The notes beneath the pieces were generated by a model. It searched no databases. It had not been told where the DNA came from and worked only from the letters and a program-made list of their open reading frames with translations. The position numbers and the translations under genes are program-made. Shown here piece after piece: positions 55,046 through 60,559 of a DNA stretch of 60,559 nucleotides. Numbering within the stretch: the first letter of the stretch is position 1; every line of letters starts with the position of its first letter. The stretch is from Akkermansiaceae bacterium (GTDB lineage Bacteria; Verrucomicrobiota; Verrucomicrobiia; Verrucomicrobiales; Akkermansiaceae): contig CAISTY010000221.1 of NCBI GenBank assembly GCA_903888515.1, positions 1 through 60,559 of the forward strand. Reading direction: 5' to 3'.

Positions 55046-58000
55046 ATGCCCCTAGCCAAGCATCCAAAGGCAGCCTTGTTCGTTCGCCAAAATTTGTTCG
55101 CTGACGTGACGAGTTTTGCTGAATTCGAAGCGCGCGTCGCGGCATTGCCGGATGAGCATTCACGCGGACATGCCTTCGAGGTCTTCGCTGAAGCTTATCT
55201 GGCGACCCAACGGAAGCACGATGCGGCAAAGGTGTGGCCGCTGTCATCCGCTCCGATCCACGTTATTCAGACGCTCGGGCTTGCGGGGCAGGACTATGGT
55301 GTGGACGGGGTGTTTCAGACGATTCTTGGAAACTTCAATGCTTACCAGGTGAAGTTTCGCACGAACCGACCCGCGCTAAATTGGCGGGAGTTGTCCACCT
55401 TCATGGGCTTGGCTGATAGTCGTCATATTCGCAGCCGGGTTCTTTTCACCAACTGCGACGACTTGCCTTCGGTGCTGAACGAGCGTCAGGGTTTCTTTTG
55501 CATCCGTGGCGCAGACTTGGACAGGTTGCAAGCGGATGATTTACGCGCCATCGAAGCATGGCTGGCCGACTGCGCATTCACAGCTCCCAAGAAACAACCC
55601 CTGCCACACCAAATCGAGGCCTTGGATGTGCTGCTTCCCGCGTTAGAGGTACATGACCGCGTTTCCCCGATCATGGCGTGCGGTACGGGCAAGACACTCG
55701 TAGCGCTCTGGATCGCAGAGCGCAGGCAGGCATCGCTGATTCTGGTTCTTGTGCCGTCGCTAGCTCTCCTGCGGCAAACCCTCCACGAATGGCTGCGTGA
55801 AACGTGTCTGCCCTGCTTGGCATATCTTTGCGTCTGTTCCGACCCTTCTGTGAAAGACGGCGTGGACGCGATTGCCACGACGCAATCCGACCTCGACTTC
55901 CAAGTCACCACCGATGCTGCCAGCGTGCGCGACTTCCTCGACGCTACTTTCAGCGGCGTGAAAATCATCTTCTCCACCTATCAGTCAGCGCAAGTGGTCG
56001 GCGCTGCCTTGCAACCCGGCGAGGCGTTCGATCTGGGAGTGTTTGACGAGGCGCACAAAACCGCTGGCCGCGAGGGCAGAAACCACGCCTTCGCCCTTGA
56101 AGATGCCAACCTACCCATTCGCAAACGCCTGTTCCTCACCGCCACACCGCGCCACTACAATCCACTTCGCAAGGACAAGGAAGGTGAGGCGCAACTTGTC
56201 TTTTCGATGGACAACCCGGAGGTTTACGGGCCGCAAGCATATCGCCTGTCATTCGCGGAGGCGGCACGGCGCGGCATTATCTGCGGTTACAAGGTCATCA
56301 TTTCGGTCATCAGCTCGGAAATGGTGACAAACGAACTGTTGAGTCGTGGCGAGGTGCTTGTGAAAGGTGACGCAGTACACGCCCGGCAGGTCGCCAACCA
56401 GATTGCCCTTCGTGATGCCATTGTGAAATACGGGGCAAGAAAGGTGTTCACCTTTCACAGAACCGTGAAGTCCGCAGCATCGTTCTGTGCCGTCGGCGGC
56501 GAGGGCGTTAGATCACATCTGCCTGACTTCGGAGCATTCCACGTCAACGGCACGATGCCGACCGCCCGCCGCGAGCGTGAAATGCGCTATTTCAGGGATG
56601 CTGACCGCGCCGTCATGTCGAATGCCCGTTGCTTGACCGAAGGCGTGGACGTTCCTGCCGTGGACATGGTCGCATTCCTTTCGCCGAGGCGCAGCCGTGT
56701 GGATATTGTGCAAGCCACAGGTCGCGCCATGCGACTTTCACCGGAGACGGGGAAAACCACCGGATATGTGTTAGTGCCGCTGTATGTCGAGCTTGCCGCT
56801 GGCGAGAGCGTCGAGGATGCCGTTAGTCGCGCGCAGTTCGACGAGGTGTGGGATGTTCTGCACTCCCTGCAAGAACAGGACGATGTACTTGCCGACCTCA
56901 TTCGCGACATGGGCGAACAGAAGGGCAGCGGCAAAGGCTTCGACGATGCTCTTCTTGAGGGACGCGTGGAGATTACAGGAATCCGCGTCGGCCTCGAAGC
57001 TATTCGTTCTGCGGTGACAACCCGCTGCTTTGAAAGGCTCTTTACTTCATGGAATACGTTCTTCGGCAAGTTGACCGCTTTCAAAGAGCGATACGGCCAT
57101 TGCAATGCCACCACTAATGGGGAGGATGTGTCGCTTGGCGCCTGGGTTAGTGCCCAGAGGTCCCGCCGAAACAAAGGCGTGTTACCTGACGAGCAGGTTT
57201 CACGGCTGAATGATTTAGGGTTTGTTTGGGATTGGCAGAGTCAAAAGGAAGAAGAAACTTGGGCGAAACGGTTTCAGAAACTCAAGCAGTTCAAAGATCA
57301 ATCCGGTCATTGTAATGCCAGCATTTATGGGGACGATCAATTCCTTGGACGTTGGGTTTCTACGCAGCGCACCCAGCGGAGTAAAGGGTTGCTTTCACAG
57401 GAGCGGATTAAACTGATGGACGAACTTGGTTTCGTCTGGGATTATCAGTCTCAAAAGGGTGATGCAACATGGATGAAGTGGTATCGTGAGCTTGAAACTT
57501 ATGTGCATGAGCACGGCAATCCGCACGTCCCGAAAACCGCCAAGAATAGACTTTCTAGTTGGGTTTCGCAGCAACGACAACGCCGTAAAGGCACACTCAA
57601 AACGAAGGGGAAAGTCGATTTCATAACAGCGGAGCAGATAAAACTACTCGACAAACTTGGCTTTCATTGGGAAGCGCATAATGAGAAATGGGAAGACATG
57701 CTAGAGGAATTGAAGCGATTTAAGGAGAGGTACGGTCATGTTGACGTTTACTTGATGGCCGAAGAGGATGATAAATTAGTGAATTGGGAGAAGACACAAC
57801 GCGATCTTCAAGCACGCGGCGAATTGGATGTCGTGCGCAAGACAAGCCTTGATGAGATTGGCTTCTTGTGGAATCATGGAACCACAAGTCGAATGTGGAT
57901 AAGAAAATATGAACTTTTAAAAGCATATCAGGCCGAATATGGCAACGCGGATGTTCCTTACAAATGGACATCAGACCCAACCTTATCACACTGGGTTAGC

Positions 58001-58564
58001 ACCCAACGCGGGCGGCGTAAAAATGGCCTTATGTCTGACGTTGAGGTGTGTTTGCTAGATTCACTCGGTTTCACATGGAAAAGCCGCGATGTTGGAACAT
58101 GGGAGGATCGCCTTGCCGAAGTTGCGGCGTTCCAGGCAAAGAACGGACACAGCGAGATTCCACTGAACTATCCTGAGAACCCGAAGCTTGGTCATTTTGT
58201 GAACAGCATGCGAACTCAGCGGAACAGCGGAAAACTTTCCGAAGACCGCATTGTGAGGCTTGATGCTCTTGGCTTTGTGTGGAAATCCAGTCGCAAGGCA
58301 GAACTGAAAGGGGAAGGGATAACCGCAGAGTGGAAGATCCGCTTTGAGGAACTGCTCCGCTACAAAGAAGAGAACGGTAACTGCAAGGTTCCGAAAGAGT
58401 GGTCAGAAAATCCGCAACTCGGACGCTGGGTAAGCTGGCAGCGCCAAATCCAGAAGAGCGGCAAGCTCCATCCGAAACGGGAAGATCTGTTGAATTCTAT
58501 CGGTTTCTCATGGTGGAGGGAGACCCCATTGCTGACGAGCAAGGCGCTAAGCGTGAGTGGGTGA
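55046..58564 (+). CDS. Restriction-nuclease-like DEAH helicase with seven helicase-associated domains
   Basis: The 1172-aa product has an N-terminal PD-(D/E)xK-like nuclease domain: E45 in FEVFAEAY, acidic residues in GQDYGVDGVF (81-90) and Q-x-K in AYQVKFRT (101-103). Superfamily 2 helicase motifs follow: Walker A CGTGKT (about 212-217), DEAH (334-337), LTATP, and later TEGVDVPAVD and QATGRAMRLS. From about residue 660 to 1160 are seven repeats of the helicase-associated (HA) domain, of the type WxxxFxxLxxFxxxxGHCxVPxxxxxxxxLGxWVSxQRxxRxxGxLxxERxxxLDxLGFxW. Nuclease-plus-helicase proteins with target-reading repeats are typical of phage defence or restriction. It sits in a mobile, AT-richer island. 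Confidence 0.88.
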   Translation: MPLAKHPKAALFVRQNLFADVTSFAEFEARVAALPDEHSRGHAFEVFAEAYLATQRKHDAAKVWPLSSAPIHVIQTLGLAGQDYGVDGVFQTILGNFNAYQVKFRTNRPALNWRELSTFMGLADSRHIRSRVLFTNCDDLPSVLNERQGFFCIRGADLDRLQADDLRAIEAWLADCAFTAPKKQPLPHQIEALDVLLPALEVHDRVSPIMACGTGKTLVALWIAERRQASLILVLVPSLALLRQTLHEWLRETCLPCLAYLCVCSDPSVKDGVDAIATTQSDLDFQVTTDAASVRDFLDATFSGVKIIFSTYQSAQVVGAALQPGEAFDLGVFDEAHKTAGREGRNHAFALEDANLPIRKRLFLTATPRHYNPLRKDKEGEAQLVFSMDNPEVYGPQAYRLSFAEAARRGIICGYKVIISVISSEMVTNELLSRGEVLVKGDAVHARQVANQIALRDAIVKYGARKVFTFHRTVKSAASFCAVGGEGVRSHLPDFGAFHVNGTMPTARREREMRYFRDADRAVMSNARCLTEGVDVPAVDMVAFLSPRRSRVDIVQATGRAMRLSPETGKTTGYVLVPLYVELAAGESVEDAVSRAQFDEVWDVLHSLQEQDDVLADLIRDMGEQKGSGKGFDDALLEGRVEITGIRVGLEAIRSAVTTRCFERLFTSWNTFFGKLTAFKERYGHCNATTNGEDVSLGAWVSAQRSRRNKGVLPDEQVSRLNDLGFVWDWQSQKEEETWAKRFQKLKQFKDQSGHCNASIYGDDQFLGRWVSTQRTQRSKGLLSQERIKLMDELGFVWDYQSQKGDATWMKWYRELETYVHEHGNPHVPKTAKNRLSSWVSQQRQRRKGTLKTKGKVDFITAEQIKLLDKLGFHWEAHNEKWEDMLEELKRFKERYGHVDVYLMAEEDDKLVNWEKTQRDLQARGELDVVRKTSLDEIGFLWNHGTTSRMWIRKYELLKAYQAEYGNADVPYKWTSDPTLSHWVSTQRGRRKNGLMSDVEVCLLDSLGFTWKSRDVGTWEDRLAEVAAFQAKNGHSEIPLNYPENPKLGHFVNSMRTQRNSGKLSEDRIVRLDALGFVWKSSRKAELKGEGITAEWKIRFEELLRYKEENGNCKVPKEWSENPQLGRWVSWQRQIQKSGKLHPKREDLLNSIGFSWWRETPLLTSKALSVSG

Positions 58565-58587
58565 TAGGTGGAAATCATGCGTGATAG

Positions 58588-58788
58588 CTGGGATACGCCC
58601 GCCAATACCGGGAAGTCAACCGGGTGCATACTAGGGAAAAGCAACGACTTTCCAGGCAGCAGGCGAAGAAGGCGAAGAAAAAATCCGATGCGCTGCCCAC
58701 CACCGAGAAAGGCGCGACGCCACTACGCAATTTCACCGCCAGCTTCCAAGCGGAAGACAATCCGCTCCAACCGGACGCGGTAGTGTAA
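58588..58788 (+). pseudogene. Lysine-rich C-terminal gene fragment
   Basis: Directly after the helicase, a frame with no start codon reads YARQYREVNRVHTREKQRLS and then QQAKKAKKKSDALPTTEK before TAA at 58786-58788. A TAG precedes it at 58585-58587. It resembles the basic tail of a DNA-binding protein. Either a gene was truncated here or the start lies upstream in another frame after a frameshift. The product is unknown. Confidence 0.35.
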
Positions 58789-58989
58789 CGCGCCGCAATA
58801 ATCGCGGATGGCAGCATGACAGGAGTGTATGGATGAGTTGTAACACAGCGTCGCTCCCGCTTCTACCAGCTTGCCCATACGACCAATCAACGTCAAAGGT
58901 GATTGGCGGCGGCGCGCCATGGAAAGGAGAAAAGTCATGAGATTTAAACGCTTATGGGAGGTTGCTCTGCGTTTATTGTTTGCTTCTCT

Positions 58990-59499
58990 TCATCTCTTTG
59001 GTGGATTGATGCACCTATCCCGCCCCTTGGCATTGGCACGATACTCCGCACCAGATGCGGTTGACTCTCGGGAATTATCCACGAACCCCCATGCCAACAA
59101 CTTATCCATCGAATATGAAACCTCAAAAGGCAGCTTCCTACAATCCGATGCCATCCGGTCAACACCGCAGCCTAAGTTCTGTGCGACGAGATACCTCAGC
59201 ATGTGGTGGTCAAAGTCGTCTAGCGCAGGCAAATCAGGTGTCTTGGACAGATCGGCTAAACGTTTCCGGTTCTTTACACGATGCCAGCACACCACTGCGC
59301 CAAGCAATGAGTTCAGAATCACTGAAACCCAGAGGATACTGCCTAGCACTTTGTTCGCTGTGGACAATCCTGACAGCGATAGGATAATCGGCCCTACCAG
59401 AGTCAGAGACGCTACTGCTGCTTTGGAGAATGTCGCACGTAGCGCCTCAACTTTCGTGGATAGCCATTCCTCTGCAGCCTCGGTTTGGGTGTTCATCAT
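58990..59499 (-). CDS. Two-TM protein with a C-terminal HTH-like domain
   Basis: The 170-aa product is read from ATG 59497-59499 (a second ATG is three bases later). A longer frame to 59595 overlaps the neighbour. An N-terminal helix EEWLSTKVEALRATFSKAA precedes two membrane segments (VASLTLVGPIILSLSGL, GSILWVSVILNSLLGAVVCW). A cytoplasmic part follows, with DDFDHHMLRYLVAQNLGCGVDRMASDC and KLLAWGFVDN, which looks like a winged-helix HTH. The antisense frame 58871-59503 has Ser/Arg-rich residues and is rejected. Membrane-anchored HTH proteins can be sensors. In this island a defence or regulatory role is possible. Confidence 0.5.
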   Translation of the reverse strand: MMNTQTEAAEEWLSTKVEALRATFSKAAVASLTLVGPIILSLSGLSTANKVLGSILWVSVILNSLLGAVVCWHRVKNRKRLADLSKTPDLPALDDFDHHMLRYLVAQNLGCGVDRMASDCRKLPFEVSYSMDKLLAWGFVDNSRESTASGAEYRANAKGRDRCINPPKR

Positions 59500-59588
59500 A
59501 TAAATTGTATCCAGCACAACGTTCAAGCCCTGCTGTCGGGTCAGGGCATCGAGGTTGGGGTTGAATTTGTGGGGTTCATGCCGGCAGG

Positions 59589-60167
59589 TCAGCAACTGCG
59601 TTGAACATCTGCTCTTGGTGGCCTCGGGGGAATGGCTTCATTGCCAAAACATATCGTTTCGGTGACTATGTCGTCTGACAAACGCGTTGCGAGCTTGACC
59701 TGACGCTGAGGCGCAACCTGTACCCAACTACCATCTTCCGTTGATCGGCATCTCTCCCGTTCGACCCAGTATGCGTACTCGGTCTCATAGTCGAATACGT
59801 CGATAAAAAACATATCAACTTTTCTGGCCATCAACCACGGATGCCCACCGAATACAAAAGTGCCAGCGTCTGCTATGACATCCTTCCATTCTAAATTTTA
59901 ATAGCGCCTGCATGACTGCACATACATTTCCCCGTACTTCTCGTAATTAAGTAGCTGTCTCTCCGTAGAATATAGCAGTGGAAGATACCGTCTGACAAAA
60001 TCGAATGAGACGCGGCTGTCCAGCACTGCAACGATTTTACGTTTTCCAAGGTCTCTGAAGTAATCATCACGAGTGTATTCCCATGTGATCAGCCACACGG
60101 TTCTCTTTGGTGTCCGAAACGGGAACATAGTTTCAATATTTCGTCCAACGGTTTTGTTGAACGACAC
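59589..60167 (-). pseudogene. Gene split by an in-frame TAA (or a readthrough gene)
   Basis: An 89-residue ORF (start 60167) begins MSFNKTVGRNIETMFPFRTP and ends LLNYEKYGEMYVQSCRRY before TAA at 59898-59900. The same frame stays open beyond it: 21 codons (NLEWKDVIADAGTFVFGGHP and W) lead into an 81-residue stretch beginning LMARKVDMFFIDVFDYETEY and ending at TGA 59589-59591. The protein-like character on both sides suggests one original gene of about 192 residues with a nonsense mutation, or programmed readthrough. TFVFGGHP recalls Rossmann-type (SLOG-like) folds, but this is only suggestive. The gene is AT-rich compared with the core genome. Confidence 0.6.
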
Positions 60168-60383
60168 GCGTCAAATTGCCCTTTATTATACAGCGTGCGG
60201 TACAACAAGGACAATTACCGCGCGGATGTGTAGGGAAACCCATCGCTCGTTCAGCGCTGCCATTTAACAACCAAATGAGAGCGTGCCAAGACAAAAATGA
60301 GGGCGGTTTCAGTTTGTTAGAGAATAAATGTTAGATTGGCAGAGGCGGGGATTCATTTAGTCTGGTTTTACAACAAACTGACT
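60168..60383. other. AT-rich junction before the IS30-type element
   Basis: No gene is seen. The 5' part would hold the promoter of the split minus-strand gene. The 3' part from about 60290, including TTGTTAGA at 60314-60321 and ATGTTAGAT at 60339-60347, may be the left end of the IS30-family element. A second end or target duplication cannot be checked in this window. Confidence 0.4.
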
Positions 60384-60559
60384 ATGAGTAACAAATACCA
60401 CCGCCTCTGCGCGGGAGGACGTATCGTAATTGCCAACATGAGGCAAGCCGGAAAGAACCAAATCGAGATTGCGCAGGCCATCGGGTCCAGCCAGTCGACC
60501 ATTAGCAAGGAACTCGCGCGTAACTGCGGCGAACGCGGCTACCGGCCCGCCCAGGCCAA
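60384..60559 (+). CDS. IS30-family transposase, N-terminal part, truncated by window end
   Basis: ATG at 60384 opens a frame reading MSNKYHRLCAGGRIVIANMR, then QAGKNQIEIAQAIGSSQSTI and SKELARNCGERGYRPAQA, still open at the window end. The HTH QIEIAQAIGSSQSTISKELARN is diagnostic of IS30-family transposases (typical text is L-x-x-REIA-x-x-LGRS-x-STISRELxRN). The DDE catalytic domain would lie outside. It marks a mobile element at the right edge of the accessory island. Confidence 0.85.
   Translation, partial: MSNKYHRLCAGGRIVIANMRQAGKNQIEIAQAIGSSQSTISKELARNCGERGYRPAQA

Noticed and set aside
58871..59503. A 210-codon plus-strand frame opposite the two-TM protein
   Set aside because: Ser/Arg-rich, no domain. 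The minus-strand frame has clear membrane segments.

Overview
The window is high-G+C bacterial DNA, probably from a member of the Verrucomicrobiota. That placement is inference. It rests on a MoxR/DUF58/VWA/DUF4159/DUF4175-like supercluster, a Rho factor with a very long disordered N-terminus, many secreted PA14/PKD/TIG-type and c-type cytochrome proteins, and a GspE-like ATPase beside lineage-type secreted proteins. No rRNA, tRNA or CRISPR array was seen.

Layout. (1) 1-4.2 kb: the 3' end of a probable REP-associated transposase, then a four-gene unit of MacB/LolCDE-type ABC ATPase, permease, LolA-like secreted protein and a methyltransferase-like protein. (2) 4.3-5.9 kb, minus strand: a membrane-anchored di-haem cytochrome with a TIG domain. 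(3) 6.3-20.4 kb: a tightly packed, largely overlapping operon of DUF4159, MoxR-1, DUF58, two VWA membrane proteins, an unknown secreted protein, a 1258-aa DUF4175-like protein and MoxR-2. (4) 20.4-26.3 kb: a beta-propeller protein and housekeeping genes (argS, nuoA, rpmE2, hisF). (5) 26.4-29.5 kb: a multi-PAS histidine kinase and a FixJ-type response regulator. (6) 29.6-34.8 kb, minus strand: two adjacent units, one of three secreted proteins and one of an MshEN-only protein, a GspE/PilB-type ATPase and a small membrane protein. They share a near-identical 19-bp upstream element and may form an undescribed secretion or surface-appendage system.

(7) 35.1-42.8 kb, minus strand: PHP phosphatase, mnmA, dynamin-like GTPase, NodB deacetylase, thiD, a beta-hydroxyacid dehydrogenase and a secreted coiled-coil protein. 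(8) 43.2-50.2 kb: yebC, rho, an FGE-like protein and a 1161-aa secreted multidomain protein. (9) 50.4-51.0 kb: a decayed IS remnant with terminal repeats, an internal deletion and a 20-bp frameshifting duplication. (10) 51.3-54.3 kb: dapA, a class V aminotransferase and a MauG-type peroxidase. (11) 54.3-60.6 kb: an accessory island. It holds gene remnants, a 1172-aa nuclease-helicase with seven helicase-associated repeats (candidate anti-phage protein), a two-TM/HTH-like protein, a gene split by an in-frame TAA, and the start of an IS30-family element running off the window.

A recurrent octamer, TTGTTAGR, occurs across the window far above a rough compositional expectation. It often forces rare TTA leucine codons into G+C-rich genes.
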